Shown here piece after piece: positions 37,643 through 49,558 of a DNA stretch of 64,000 bases (position 1 is its first letter; every line of letters starts with the position of its first letter). Below the pieces are notes generated by a model. That model saw only the letters and a list, made by a program, of their open reading frames with translations. It was not told the origin of the DNA and made no database searches. Made by a program: the position numbers and the translations under genes. Origin of the DNA: Pseudooceanicola atlanticus (GTDB taxonomy: Bacteria; Pseudomonadota; Alphaproteobacteria; Rhodobacterales; Rhodobacteraceae); NCBI RefSeq assembly GCF_000768315.1, contig NZ_AQQX01000004.1, positions 1 through 64,000 of the forward strand, given 5' to 3'.

Positions 37643-37701
37643 CGGGGGGTCCTCCTCTGACTCCGCTGATTTTGGCGGCCCCGCGGGGGCCACTCGTACA
37701 G

Positions 37702-38619
37702 TTAAGCGTCTGACGCCTGCGACATTTTGTCAAGCTCGCCTTCAAGTCGAGCAACCTCCTGCCGAAGGCCTTCGGTCAGTTGTGCCGCAAAACGGTTCAT
37801 CCGCTCCAGCCGCGCATCATCGGCGTGGCGCACCAGGTAGAAGGCGCGGGAAATATGGACCCGGTCGACCAGCAGCCGCTGCAATTCCGGGGCGGAGGGC
37901 AGCGCGAAGTCATGCACGATGCCCAGCCCGGCCCCCTGCCGCAGCCAGTTCAGCTGCACCAGCACCGAATTGGAGGCGAGCGAGACGCGGGTCAGGCCCA
38001 GTTCGCCCAGGTAGTCGAGTTCCTTGTCGAAGATCATGTCGGGGATGTAGCCGACCATCCGGTGCCCGTGCAGCGCGTCAAGCGTCGTGATCGGCGGGTG
38101 CCGGTCCAGGTAGCTGCGCGCGCCCGCGAGATGCAGGTGATAATCGGCGATCTTCTGCACCAGAAGGCGCCCGGCCGAAGGCGGGCTGACGGTGACGGCC
38201 ATGTCGGCCTCGCGCCGGGACAGGTTGAAGAGCCGCGGCAGGGCGACGATCTGCACTTCGAGTTCCGGGTTGTCGGCGGCGATGCGGGCGCAGACCTGGG
38301 GCAGCAGGAAATTCGCCGCCCCATCCGGCGCGCCGATGCGGATCTGGCCCGACAGGCGGCCCGCCTGCCCCGCGATCTCTTCGCCCGCGGCCAGAACGGC
38401 CTGTTCGGCGCGCAGGGCGTGATCCATCAGCCGCTGGCCCGCATCGGTCAGCGCGTAGCCCTGGGGCGACTTGGCAAAGAGCGCGGCGCCGATCTGTTCC
38501 TCCAGCCGCGCGATGCGGCGGCTGACGGTGGCCGGGTCGATGCGCAGACGGCGCCCCGCCGCGGACAGGCTTTCATCGCGGGCGACACCCAGAAAAATGC
38601 GCAGATCATCCCAGTGCAT
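37702..38619 (-). CDS. LysR-family regulator divergent from mmsA
   Basis: A 305-residue LysR regulator. The HTH spans about residues 1-60 (LRIFLGVARDESLSAAGRRL, then IDPATVSRRIARLEEQIG) and an effector domain follows. It is divergent from the valine-catabolism genes, with an inverted repeat covering its own leader, so it probably controls mmsA and itself. The inducer is unknown. Confidence 0.9.
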   Translation of the reverse strand: MHWDDLRIFLGVARDESLSAAGRRLRIDPATVSRRIARLEEQIGAALFAKSPQGYALTDAGQRLMDHALRAEQAVLAAGEEIAGQAGRLSGQIRIGAPDGAANFLLPQVCARIAADNPELEVQIVALPRLFNLSRREADMAVTVSPPSAGRLLVQKIADYHLHLAGARSYLDRHPPITTLDALHGHRMVGYIPDMIFDKELDYLGELGLTRVSLASNSVLVQLNWLRQGAGLGIVHDFALPSAPELQRLLVDRVHISRAFYLVRHADDARLERMNRFAAQLTEGLRQEVARLEGELDKMSQASDA

Positions 38620-38630
38620 GGCGGCCTACC

Positions 38631-38646
38631 TTTGCAAAAACGCAAA
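38631..38646. promoter_or_regulatory. inverted repeat between lysR and mmsA
   Basis: TTTGC-AAAAAC-GCAAA is a perfect inverted repeat twelve bases upstream of the LysR start and overlapping its likely ribosome site. Another GCAAAAC copy follows toward mmsA. It is a candidate LysR-family operator. Confidence 0.45.
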
Positions 38647-38719
38647 ACCTCTTTGCCCTATTTCCCCTTTTCGCCGCAAAACCGCAACTCTATCCTTCGC
38701 GCAATCGATGGAGGATCCC

Positions 38720-40219
38720 ATGCAAGAAATGACCCATTATATCGGCGGCGAACATGTCAAAGGCACGTCCGGCCGCTTTGCCGATGTCATGAACCCGGCC
38801 ACCGGCGAGGTTCAGGCCAAGGTGCCGCTGGCCTCGAAAGAGGAGCTGGACAAGGCCGTCGAAGTGGCCGCCGCCGCACAGCCCGCCTGGGCCGCCGTGA
38901 ACCCGCAGCGCCGCGCCCGCGTTCTGATGGCCTTTGTCGGCCTGCTGAACCGCGACATGGACAAGCTGGCCGAAGCGCTGAGCCGCGAGCATGGCAAGAC
39001 CTTCCCCGATGCCAAGGGCGACGTGCAGCGCGGGCTGGAAGTGGTCGAATACTGCATCGGCGCGCCGCAGATGCTGAAGGGCGAATACACCGACAGCGCG
39101 GGCCCCGGCATCGACATCTACTCGATGCGCCAGGCGCTTGGCGTCACCGCGGGCATCACGCCCTTCAACTTCCCCGCCATGATCCCGATGTGGATGTTCG
39201 CCCCCGCCATCGCCTGCGGCAACGCCTTCATCCTGAAACCGTCGGAGCGTGACCCCTCGGTCCCGCTGATGCTGGCGGAGCTGATGGAAGAGGCCGGGCT
39301 GCCCAAGGGCATCCTGCAGGTCGTGAACGGCGACAAGGAATCGGTTGATGCGATCCTCGACAACGAGGTGATCCAGTCGGTGGGCTTCGTGGGCTCGACC
39401 CCGATCGCGGAATACATCTATTCCCGTGGCTGTGCGGCCGGCAAGCGCGTGCAATGCTTCGGCGGGGCCAAGAACCACATGATCATCATGCCGGATGCCG
39501 ACATGGACCAGGCCGCCGACGCGCTGGTCGGTGCGGGCTATGGGGCTGCGGGTGAACGCTGCATGGCAATTTCGGTCGCGGTGCCGGTGGGCGATGAAAC
39601 CGCCGACCGCCTGATCGAAAAGCTGATCCCGCGGGTCGAGAAACTGAAAGTCGGACCCTACACCGCCGGCGACGACGTGGATTACGGCCCCGTTGTCACC
39701 AAGGCGGCCAAGGAAAACATCCTGCGGCTGGTGCAAACGGGCGTGGATCAGGGCGCGAAGTTGGTGGTTGATGGCCGTGATTTCAGCCTGCAGGGCTACG
39801 AGGACGGTTTCTTTGTCGGCGCGCACCTGTTCGACCACGTGACCACCGACATGGACATCTACAAGACCGAGATCTTCGGCCCCGTCCTGTCCACCGTCCG
39901 CGCCAAGACCTACGAAGAGGCGCTTGGCCACGCGATGGACCACGAATACGGTAACGGCACCGCGATCTTTACCCGCGATGGCGACACCGCGCGCGACTTT
40001 GCCAACCGGATCAATATCGGGATGGTGGGTGTGAACGTGCCGATCCCGGTGCCGCTGGCCTATCACACCTTCGGCGGCTGGAAGAAATCGGCCTTTGGTG
40101 ACCTGAACCAGCACGGCCCGGACGCGTTCAAGTTCTACACCCGGACGAAAACGGTGACGGCGCGCTGGCCCTCGGGCCTGAAAGAAGGCGGCGAGTTCCA
40201 TTTCAAGGCAATGGACTAA
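38720..40219 (+). CDS. mmsA: methylmalonate-semialdehyde dehydrogenase (CoA-acylating)
   Basis: A 499-residue aldehyde dehydrogenase-fold enzyme that converts methylmalonate semialdehyde to propionyl-CoA in valine catabolism. It has GITPFNFPAMIPMWMFAPAI, FVGSTPIAEYIY, GAKNHMIIMPDAD and the catalytic Cys in AAGERCMAISV, all typical of the MmsA class. ATG at 38720 is preceded by GGAGG. Downstream genes complete the lower valine pathway. Confidence 0.96.
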   Translation: MQEMTHYIGGEHVKGTSGRFADVMNPATGEVQAKVPLASKEELDKAVEVAAAAQPAWAAVNPQRRARVLMAFVGLLNRDMDKLAEALSREHGKTFPDAKGDVQRGLEVVEYCIGAPQMLKGEYTDSAGPGIDIYSMRQALGVTAGITPFNFPAMIPMWMFAPAIACGNAFILKPSERDPSVPLMLAELMEEAGLPKGILQVVNGDKESVDAILDNEVIQSVGFVGSTPIAEYIYSRGCAAGKRVQCFGGAKNHMIIMPDADMDQAADALVGAGYGAAGERCMAISVAVPVGDETADRLIEKLIPRVEKLKVGPYTAGDDVDYGPVVTKAAKENILRLVQTGVDQGAKLVVDGRDFSLQGYEDGFFVGAHLFDHVTTDMDIYKTEIFGPVLSTVRAKTYEEALGHAMDHEYGNGTAIFTRDGDTARDFANRINIGMVGVNVPIPVPLAYHTFGGWKKSAFGDLNQHGPDAFKFYTRTKTVTARWPSGLKEGGEFHFKAMD

Positions 40220-40234
40220 GTCAAAAAGTCGCAA

Positions 40235-40246
40235 CCTGTATACAGG
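40235..40246. promoter_or_regulatory. 12-bp perfect palindrome after mmsA
   Basis: CCTGTATACAGG is a perfect palindrome of the kind bound by GntR-like regulators, 15 bases after the mmsA stop. No function is proved. Confidence 0.35.
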
Positions 40247-40290
40247 CTTGGATGTAGCGTTGAACCAATCGGTCAAATATGCATTCTGGT

Positions 40291-40316
40291 GGGTATGGTC
40301 TATCCTGACCATACCC
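40291..40316. promoter_or_regulatory. perfect 10-bp inverted repeat
   Basis: GGGTATGGTC (40291-40300) and GACCATACCC (40307-40316) pair around TATCCT. There is no T tract, so it looks more like an operator (TGGTC...GACCA, GntR-like) than a terminator. It lies 26 bases before the next gene. Confidence 0.5.
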
Positions 40317-40341
40317 AGCCAGAGTGTTCCGAGCCAATTCA

Positions 40342-40761
40342 ATGCCGCTGACCTACACAATTCTGCCCGAGATCGGACTGGTCTACGTTCGTTACTGGGG
40401 CGTGCTGAACGTGCAGGAAACGACAGAGACCTTCGCCCGGTTTTCCCGCGATCCGCTGTTCCGGCCCGATCTGAAGCATCTGATCGACATGAAGGACGTC
40501 GTCGAATACGAACGATCCTTCCTCGACCTCATGAAATTGCAGGCAAATGTCGCCGACACGATCCTGAAGGCACCCACCCCGGTGCACCTGGTCTATTACG
40601 CGCCGACCCGGATGAGCCTGTCGCTGGCCCGCACCATCCTGAAATCCTGGGACGGGCTTGGATCGGTGATCGGGCGGATCGCACAGGACGAAGAACAGGC
40701 GCTCGTGATGCTGGGGCTGGGCCATCAGCGTTTCGCCGACCTGCCGATGAACCGCGTCTGA
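40342..40761 (+). CDS. conserved hypothetical protein (possible STAS-like fold)
   Basis: A 139-residue soluble protein without signal or membrane segment. The pattern YTILPEIGLVYVRYWGVLNVQE, then a helix ETFARFSRDPLF, then HLIDMKDVVEYERS resembles the strand-helix order of SpoIIAA/STAS-like proteins, but I am not certain. The start is placed at ATG 40342; GTG at 40324 is possible and neither has a strong SD site. It lies inside the valine cluster, between mmsA and the acyl-CoA dehydrogenase. Confidence 0.7.
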   Translation: MPLTYTILPEIGLVYVRYWGVLNVQETTETFARFSRDPLFRPDLKHLIDMKDVVEYERSFLDLMKLQANVADTILKAPTPVHLVYYAPTRMSLSLARTILKSWDGLGSVIGRIAQDEEQALVMLGLGHQRFADLPMNRV

Positions 40762-40841
40762 GACGCAGACACCCCTATTGCTATCCGGATACCGCGCGGC
40801 TTTAGCGCGGCGGTTCGTGACGTTCTTGGAGGAGGACAGGA

Positions 40842-41981
40842 ATGGATTTTGCACTGAGCGAGGAACAGCAGGCGATTTTCGACATGGCCCATGCCTTCGG
40901 CCAGGACCAGATCGCCCCCCATGCCCGCGCCTGGGAAGAGGCCGGCACCATCCCCAAAGAGCTCTGGCCCGAAGTGGGCGCCCTGGGGTTCGGCGGGCTC
41001 TATGTCTCGGAGGAGAGCGGCGGCGCGGGGCTGGGACGGCTGGACGCGACGCTGGTCTTCGAGGCGCTGTCGATGGCCTGCCCCTCGGTCGCGGCCTTCC
41101 TGTCGATCCACAACATGTGCGCCAAGATGATCGACGCCTTCGCGGATGACGCGCTTCGCGACCGGGTGATGCCGGGGATCGTGTCGATGGACACCGTCCT
41201 GTCCTATTGCCTGACCGAGCCGGGATCGGGGTCGGACGCCGCCGCGCTGAAGACCCGCGCCGAGCGCACCAATGAAGGTTACCGGCTGAACGGGACCAAG
41301 GCCTTCATCTCGGGCGGGGGATATTCCGACGCCTATGTCGTCATGGCGCGGACCGGCGACGCGGGGCCGCGCGGTGTGTCCACGCTCTATGTCGAGGACG
41401 GCACGAAGGGGCTGTCCTTCGGCGGTCTGGAGCAGAAAATGGGCTGGAAGAGCCAGCCGACGCGCCAAGTGCAGTTCGACAATTGCGATGTTTCTGGCGG
41501 CAACCTGGTTGGTGAAGAAGGTAAAGGTTTCACATATGCGATGATGGGGCTGGATGGCGGCCGTCTGAACATCTCGGCCTGTTCGCTGGGGGCGGCGCAG
41601 GCCGCGCTGGACATGACGGTGGCCTACATGGCCGAACGCCAGGCCTTCGGTCAGCCGATCAACCAGTTCCAGGCACTGCAATTCCGCCTCGCCGACATGG
41701 AGATCGAGCTTCAGGCCGCCCGCACCTTCCTGCGCCAGGCCGCGTGGAAGCTGGACCAGGGCGCGCCGGATGCGACCAAGTTCTGCGCCATGGCCAAGAA
41801 GTTCGTGACCGAGGCCGGGTCGAAGATCGTCAATCAATGCCTGCAATTGCATGGCGGTTATGGCTACCTTGCCGATTACGGGATCGAGAAGCTGTTGCGC
41901 GACCTGCGGGTGCACGAAATCCTCGAAGGCACGAACGAGATCATGCGCCTGATCGTGGCGCGTCAGATGGTGGCAGCATGA
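40842..41981 (+). CDS. isobutyryl-CoA dehydrogenase
   Basis: A 379-residue FAD-dependent acyl-CoA dehydrogenase. It has YCLTEPGSGSDAAALKT (FAD/substrate loop), QMGWKSQPTRQVQF-like QKMGWKSQPTRQ, QLHGGYGYLADYGIEK and the catalytic Glu in HEILEGTNEIMR. The gene context (mmsA, 3-hydroxyisobutyryl-CoA hydrolase, mmsB) indicates the valine step isobutyryl-CoA to methacrylyl-CoA. GGAGG precedes the ATG. It overlaps the next gene by four bases (ATGA). Confidence 0.9.
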   Translation: MDFALSEEQQAIFDMAHAFGQDQIAPHARAWEEAGTIPKELWPEVGALGFGGLYVSEESGGAGLGRLDATLVFEALSMACPSVAAFLSIHNMCAKMIDAFADDALRDRVMPGIVSMDTVLSYCLTEPGSGSDAAALKTRAERTNEGYRLNGTKAFISGGGYSDAYVVMARTGDAGPRGVSTLYVEDGTKGLSFGGLEQKMGWKSQPTRQVQFDNCDVSGGNLVGEEGKGFTYAMMGLDGGRLNISACSLGAAQAALDMTVAYMAERQAFGQPINQFQALQFRLADMEIELQAARTFLRQAAWKLDQGAPDATKFCAMAKKFVTEAGSKIVNQCLQLHGGYGYLADYGIEKLLRDLRVHEILEGTNEIMRLIVARQMVAA

Positions 41982-43015
41982 GCGAAGAGATAGATATCCG
42001 CATCGTCGGCAAGGCCGGGCGGATCACCCTGAACCGCCCCAAGGCTTTGAATTCACTGACCTATGACATGGCGATGGCGATCGACGCCGCACTGAAGGAC
42101 TGGGCCGGTGATCCTGCGGTCGCGCTTGTCGTGATCGACGCGGAAGGCGACAAGGCCTTCTGCGCCGGCGGCGATATCCAACAGCTCTACGAGCGCGGCA
42201 CGGCCGGGGATTACGCCTATGGCCAGACCTTCTGGCGCGACGAATACCGGCTGAACGCACGGCTTTCGGAATTCCCCAAGCCCATCGTCAGCTTCATGCA
42301 GGGCTTTGTCATGGGCGGCGGTGTCGGCGTCGGTTGCCACGTCTCGCACCGGGTGGTGGAGGACGCGACGCAGATTGCCATGCCCGAATGCGGCATCGGC
42401 CTTGTGCCCGATGTGGGCGGGTCGCTGTTGCTGGCGCGGGCGCCCGGCCGGCTGGGCGCCTATCTGGGCCTCACCGCCGCGCGGATGGGCCCCGGGGATG
42501 CGATCGCGACGGGTTTTGCCGATCTGCATATTGGGCGCGACCATTGGGGCGGGCTGATATCCGATCTTGAAAATACCGGAGATATCAGCGCTCTGGACGG
42601 CAAAGCTCATGCAAATAGCGCGACGCCTTTGATGGAGAACTTCACCCAGGTCAACGATCTGTTCACCGGCGACCTGGAGGCGATCCGCGCCGCGCTTGCC
42701 GCGGCCGAGGGCGATTTCGCGGCATCCGCGGCCAAGGCCGTGGGGCGCAACTCTCCCCTCGCCATGGCCTGCACGCTGGAGATGCTGGCCCGGCTGGAGG
42801 GTGTGACCGACCTGCGCGAGGCGCTGGCGCTGGAATACCGCTTCACCGCCCGGGCGATGGAGCATGGCGATTTCCTGGAAGGCATCCGCGCGCAGATCAT
42901 CGACCGGGACCGCAACCCGCAGTGGAAACACGACACGGTCGCCGCCGGGGACGTGGCGGCGATGCTCGCGCCCCTTGGCGCGGAAGAGCTGACTTTCGAG
43001 GAGGAAAGATCATGA
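41978..43015 (+). CDS. 3-hydroxyisobutyryl-CoA hydrolase
   Basis: A 345-residue crotonase-fold enzyme, the length of the HIBCH class rather than of ordinary hydratases. The oxyanion segments are KAFCAGGDIQQLYE and MQGFVMGGGVGVG, and the active-site region is MPECGIGLVPDVGGSLLLARAPG. It hydrolyses 3-hydroxyisobutyryl-CoA to the free acid. Four-base overlaps on both sides couple it to the dehydrogenase before it and mmsB after it. The methacrylyl-CoA hydratase is not seen in the window. Confidence 0.9.
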   Translation: MSEEIDIRIVGKAGRITLNRPKALNSLTYDMAMAIDAALKDWAGDPAVALVVIDAEGDKAFCAGGDIQQLYERGTAGDYAYGQTFWRDEYRLNARLSEFPKPIVSFMQGFVMGGGVGVGCHVSHRVVEDATQIAMPECGIGLVPDVGGSLLLARAPGRLGAYLGLTAARMGPGDAIATGFADLHIGRDHWGGLISDLENTGDISALDGKAHANSATPLMENFTQVNDLFTGDLEAIRAALAAAEGDFAASAAKAVGRNSPLAMACTLEMLARLEGVTDLREALALEYRFTARAMEHGDFLEGIRAQIIDRDRNPQWKHDTVAAGDVAAMLAPLGAEELTFEEERS

Positions 43016-43884
43016 AAATCGGATTCATCGGATTGGGCAACATGGGTGGCCCGATGGCCGCCAACCTGGCCAAGGCCGGGCACGAGGTTACGGGCTTTGA
43101 CACCGCGAGCGTGTCGGTCGAGGGCGTGAGCCTGGCCGCCACGGCGGCCGAGGCCGCTGCGGGCCGCGACGTGGTGATCACGATGCTGCCCAATGGCCAG
43201 ATCCTGCGCGCGGTTGCAGGCGACATCGTCCCGGCGATGGATGCGGAGACGGTGTTCTTGGATTGTTCGACCGTCGATGTCGCCTCGGCGCGCGACGTGG
43301 CGGAACAGGCTGAAAAGGCGGGACTTCTGCCGCTGGACGCACCGGTTTCCGGCGGTGTTGGCGGGGCGCAGGGCGGCACACTGACCTTTATGGTCGGCGG
43401 CTCCGAAGCGGCGTTTACGAAGGCGAAACCCCTTTTCGACATAATGGGCCAGAAGGCGGTTCATTGTGGGCCGTCCGGAAACGGTCAGGCGGCGAAGATC
43501 TGCAACAACATGATCCTCGGCGTGACCATGATCGCGACGTGCGAGGCCTTTGCCCTGGCGGACAAGCTGGGCCTCGACCGGCAGGCGATGTTCGACGTGG
43601 TCTCCACCTCGTCGGGCTACAGCTGGACGATGAACGCCTATTGCCCGGCGCCGGGCGTGGGGCCGCAATCGCCGGCGGACAATGGCTATCAGCCCGGCTT
43701 TGCCGCGGACCTGATGCTGAAAGATCTGCGCCTGTCGCAACAGGCGGCAGAGGCGGCGGATGCGGATACCCCCATGGGGGCCGCGGCTGCGGCGCTCTAT
43801 GCCCAATTCGTCGAAGACGAGGATGGCGCAGGGCGCGATTTCTCGGCCATGCTGCCCCGGTTCGAAGGACGCGGGCGCGGCTGA
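43012..43884 (+). CDS. mmsB: 3-hydroxyisobutyrate dehydrogenase
   Basis: A 290-residue NAD-dependent enzyme of the beta-hydroxyacid dehydrogenase family that makes methylmalonate semialdehyde, the MmsA substrate. It has IGFIGLGNMGGPMAANL, FLDCSTVDV, DAPVSGGVGGAQGGTLTFMVG and the catalytic Lys region NGQAAKICNNMILG. GAGGAAAG precedes the ATG. It is the last gene of the valine operon. Confidence 0.96.
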   Translation: MKIGFIGLGNMGGPMAANLAKAGHEVTGFDTASVSVEGVSLAATAAEAAAGRDVVITMLPNGQILRAVAGDIVPAMDAETVFLDCSTVDVASARDVAEQAEKAGLLPLDAPVSGGVGGAQGGTLTFMVGGSEAAFTKAKPLFDIMGQKAVHCGPSGNGQAAKICNNMILGVTMIATCEAFALADKLGLDRQAMFDVVSTSSGYSWTMNAYCPAPGVGPQSPADNGYQPGFAADLMLKDLRLSQQAAEAADADTPMGAAAAALYAQFVEDEDGAGRDFSAMLPRFEGRGRG

Positions 43885-44053
43885 GGACACAAGACGCGGG
43901 TCGGACCGGTTGAGGCTGGTCCGGCGGCGGTTTCGCAACATGGCGGGCCAGAAGGCCTGTCCAAGGCATGGGCAAAGTCCTGCCATAGCGATTGCCGCGA
44001 GGGAACCGAACAGGGCGATGGCGACTTGATCCCCCAAGAATTGGAGGTTCGAG

Positions 44054-44473
44054 ATGAAGAAACTGATGATTTCCGCCCTCGCCCTGTCCCTGGCCGCACC
44101 GGTCATGGCGCAGGCCAATCCCGGCAAGGGGAACGGTCACGCCAAGGGCAATGGCAACCAGGCCGTGCAACAGGTCCGCGCGCCCGGCAACGTCGCCAAT
44201 TGCCCGCCCGGACTGGCCAAGAAGAACCCGCCATGCGTCCCGCCGGGGCAGGCGAAGAAGCTGAACGGCTACGACGATTACAGCCTGCGCGTGGGTGACG
44301 TGCTGGACCCGGACGGGTTCGGTGACCGCTACATCCTGGTGCGCGATCCGGGTGGCTACGGGCTGGACCCCTATGGCACCTATTACCGCGTCGGTGAAAA
44401 CGTGTACCGCGTGGACCGGGAAACCCAGGAAGTGTTGGCACTTGTCGGTGCAGTCACGGCGGTCCTGAACTGA
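44054..44473 (+). CDS. exported small protein, paralog A
   Basis: A 139-residue protein with a signal peptide (MKKLMISALALSLAAPVMAQ). The mature N-terminus is rich in Gly, Asn, Lys and Pro with two Cys (NCPPGLAKKNPPCVPPGQAKK). The C-terminal half has GDVLDPDGFGDRYILVRDP, YYRVGENVYRVD and a final VL.LV pattern, shared with the next gene. GGAGG-like sequence precedes the ATG. Such proteins have been misnamed excinuclease subunits because they lie near uvrA; nothing supports that. Function is unknown. Confidence 0.85.
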   Translation: MKKLMISALALSLAAPVMAQANPGKGNGHAKGNGNQAVQQVRAPGNVANCPPGLAKKNPPCVPPGQAKKLNGYDDYSLRVGDVLDPDGFGDRYILVRDPGGYGLDPYGTYYRVGENVYRVDRETQEVLALVGAVTAVLN

Positions 44474-44549
44474 TTGTTTCCAAATCGCGTCTTTTCCCCC
44501 CTTGCCGCGACGTGTCAAAGTTGACGCGTCGCTGCTTGGGGGAGCGCGC

Positions 44550-44993
44550 ATGCCAAGACCTGCCATTCTGGGCCTAGTATCGGCCCTTTGCCTGACGATC
44601 CCAGTCACGGAGGCTTCCGCACAATGTGCGGCGAGTGGCGCGCGTGTGCGTTGCGTCTACACCGGCCCATCGGCGGACGCCGGCGACCGCAGGGATATCG
44701 GGGCCCGTTTCGTGACCGCGACGCGACCCGCGGCTGGTTCGGCTGACGGCGTGCGGCGCGTGGGCCGGGTTGTGTGGCCCCTGCCCCGGACCCATTCCTC
44801 ACCTGACCGCATCTACACGACCGGAGAGGTCCTGCCGGGCGATGTGCTGATCCTGATCGATCCGACGCGGTATGGCCTACCGAGGCCGCGCGACGGGTGG
44901 ACCTATTTCCAGATGGGCCGCCAGATTTACCGCGCCACCATGCGGGGGCGCGAGGTTTTGAACCACGTCAATCCGCATATCGCCGGGTATTGA
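44550..44993 (+). CDS. exported small protein, paralog B
   Basis: A 147-residue protein with a signal peptide (about 1-24, ending EASAQ). Two Cys lie just after the cleavage site (QCAASGARVRCVY). The C-terminal half, GDVLILIDPTRYGL ... YFQMGRQIYRATMRGREVLNHV, follows the same pattern as the preceding gene, so the two are tandem paralogs. The middle segments differ. GGGGGAG precedes the ATG at 44550. Function is unknown. Confidence 0.8.
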   Translation: MPRPAILGLVSALCLTIPVTEASAQCAASGARVRCVYTGPSADAGDRRDIGARFVTATRPAAGSADGVRRVGRVVWPLPRTHSSPDRIYTTGEVLPGDVLILIDPTRYGLPRPRDGWTYFQMGRQIYRATMRGREVLNHVNPHIAGY

Positions 44994-45047
44994 GAACCGG
45001 CCCCGGCTGACCGTCGCCAAATGAATGAGCGCTTGAAACGCGGCGGA

Positions 45048-47945
<2,898 letters not shown>

Positions 47946-48010
47946 GGGCCCCCCGGGGATGATTGCCCTAGAAATAGTCGAGACCCCGCGCCCGTCCAAG
48001 CGAAAAAGAA

Positions 48011-48025
48011 GAACATTTCGTGAAC
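48011..48025. promoter_or_regulatory. LexA operator (SOS box) of uvrA
   Basis: GAAC-ATTTCGT-GAAC is an exact GAAC-N7-GAAC, the same pattern as the box at lexA. It lies between divergent uvrA and the rhodanese gene, on the uvrA promoter side, and might also touch the rhodanese promoter. Confidence 0.85.
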
Positions 48026-48102
48026 TTTCGCAGGCAGGTCTTCACATTCCATTTCTTGAATGCTATATGCGTCGGGAACCGGCATTCCACAGGAGCCCCA
48101 AG

Positions 48103-48459
48103 ATGCTGTCCCTCTTTTCCCGCAGCCCGGCGCAACCGGGCCTCACCGCCGCCGATGTCGTCGCCGACCCCGATGGCATCCTTGTTCTGGACGTGCGCGA
48201 GCATGGCGAGGTTTCGGCCTCGGGCAAGGCCAAGGGCGCGTTGCACATCCCCTTGATGATGCTGCAATTCCGCGCCGATCCGGCGCATCCCGATCACGAA
48301 CCGCTGTTGCAGCGCGATGCGCGGATCGCCGTCTACTGCGCCTCTGGCGGGCGGTCCCATGGCGCTGTGCAGATGCTGCGCAAGCTGGGCTATGACGACG
48401 TCCACAATATCGGCGGACTGGGTCACTGGGCCCAGGCCGGCGGCGCGATCGAGCGTTGA
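48103..48459 (+). CDS. rhodanese-like sulfurtransferase domain protein
   Basis: A 118-residue single rhodanese domain. It has [23 protein letters not shown] and the active-site loop [11 protein letters not shown], with the persulfide-carrying Cys. There is no signal peptide. ATG at 48103 follows AGGAG. It is divergent from uvrA and shares its upstream region. The sulfur acceptor is unknown. Confidence 0.9.
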   Translation: MLSLFSRSPAQPGLTAADVVADPDGILVLDVREHGEVSASGKAKGALHIPLMMLQFRADPAHPDHEPLLQRDARIAVYCASGGRSHGAVQMLRKLGYDDVHNIGGLGHWAQAGGAIER

Positions 48460-48536
48460 AAAATTGGGCGGGGGCCGGTTTTCGCCGGTCCCTGCGTCGC
48501 TTTGTCCGGCCCTGATCCGCAGGGATCCGGGGCCGG

Positions 48537-49097
48537 TCAGGTCTTCTGGGCGATGGCCCAGGTCACCATCGGGAAATCCGGATCGTCCGTCAGGTCGTCC
48601 TCGCCCTCGCGGTATTCCGGCGGCCAGGGCGTTTCCAGGTTGCGCTGCGCCGCATGCCGATTGCCCCATTGCGCGGAGCGGATCGCGCTGTCCTCGAACC
48701 CGCATTCGATCAGCAGGTTCTTCATCCCCCGCGCCGACCACCGCGAACAGTCGATCGGAGCGCCGTGATAGGGGATGAAGAAGGGCGTGGCGACGTAGAA
48801 ATGCGCGCCCTTCCGCAGCATCTTGTAGACGTTCTTGGTCGCCGCGTAGGGGCGGTCGAGGTGTTCCCACACCTGGTCGGCGATGATCAGGTCGAACTTG
48901 CGCGGCTTGCCGTCGGCATCGGTGAAGGGGCCTTCGCAGATGTCGTAGTCCGGGTAGCGGAACTGGTCGTAGGACTTGAACTTGAAGCTTTCCCCCCATT
49001 TGCCCGAGATCTCGGCCACGCGGAGTCGGTCGGGCCCCAAGGCATTGACCCATTGGCGCGAGGATTTTCGCATGACGATGCGGTTGATGCTGGGCAT
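48537..49097 (-). CDS. class I SAM-dependent methyltransferase-like protein
   Basis: A 186-residue protein. It has DRLRVAEISGKWG in the position of motif I (a degenerate glycine loop), then FDLIIADQVWEHLDRPYAATKN, the acidic motif and helix of class I methyltransferases, and a final strand segment VATPFFIPYHG. Substrate unknown; the family often acts on polysaccharide or small-molecule precursors. It is convergent with the rhodanese gene and preceded by a long gene-free stretch. Confidence 0.75.
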   Translation of the reverse strand: MPSINRIVMRKSSRQWVNALGPDRLRVAEISGKWGESFKFKSYDQFRYPDYDICEGPFTDADGKPRKFDLIIADQVWEHLDRPYAATKNVYKMLRKGAHFYVATPFFIPYHGAPIDCSRWSARGMKNLLIECGFEDSAIRSAQWGNRHAAQRNLETPWPPEYREGEDDLTDDPDFPMVTWAIAQKT

Positions 49098-49558
49098 GGG
49101 CGGTCTCCTTGCCCGGCACTGAAGCAAGCGGGGGGACGCGACGCAAGCGCCGGGGCGGGTGTTCGGGGATGTCAGTTCCGGGGTGTGCGGTCAGGGCCTC
49201 AGATCCGGGGCAAGGCCATCGGGGTGGCACTGTCGCACCACCCCGCGGGCCCCGGCGGCATGGGCCGGAGGGCTGCCCCAAACCAGCCTTGTCCGACCGC
49301 CACCAGGACGTGGGTTGTCAGGGGTTGTTGGCCGTATTGCCGCCCGTCTGCAGCGACCTGGACGCGGAATGCCAAGGGCAGTCCCCGGCCGCGGGTGGGG
49401 GCGAGAGCCCCCGCCCAGGCGGGCGGTCGGGGGCTGCCCGGCGGTGCCCGCCGGGCGCGAGGCAGGATCGGAGATACGCGTGACGCCGTGGCGCGCCCCG
49501 GCGAGCAGAGGGAGAGAAGATATGATTGGCGTTGCCCCGCGCTCCATGCAGCCTCCCC
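49098..49558. other. 461-base GC-rich gene-free stretch with hairpins
   Basis: No supported gene; open frames here are long only because of GC content. It contains a six-pair stem with a GAGA loop (49397-49412) and a perfect eight-pair stem CCCGGCGG/CCGCCGGG (49437-49455). Both lie downstream of the hmuV stop and upstream of the methyltransferase, so they may end or protect the hmu transcript. Confidence 0.6.

Noticed and set aside
40291-40316. Intrinsic terminator of mmsA
   Set aside because: The stem is perfect but no T tract follows on either strand.
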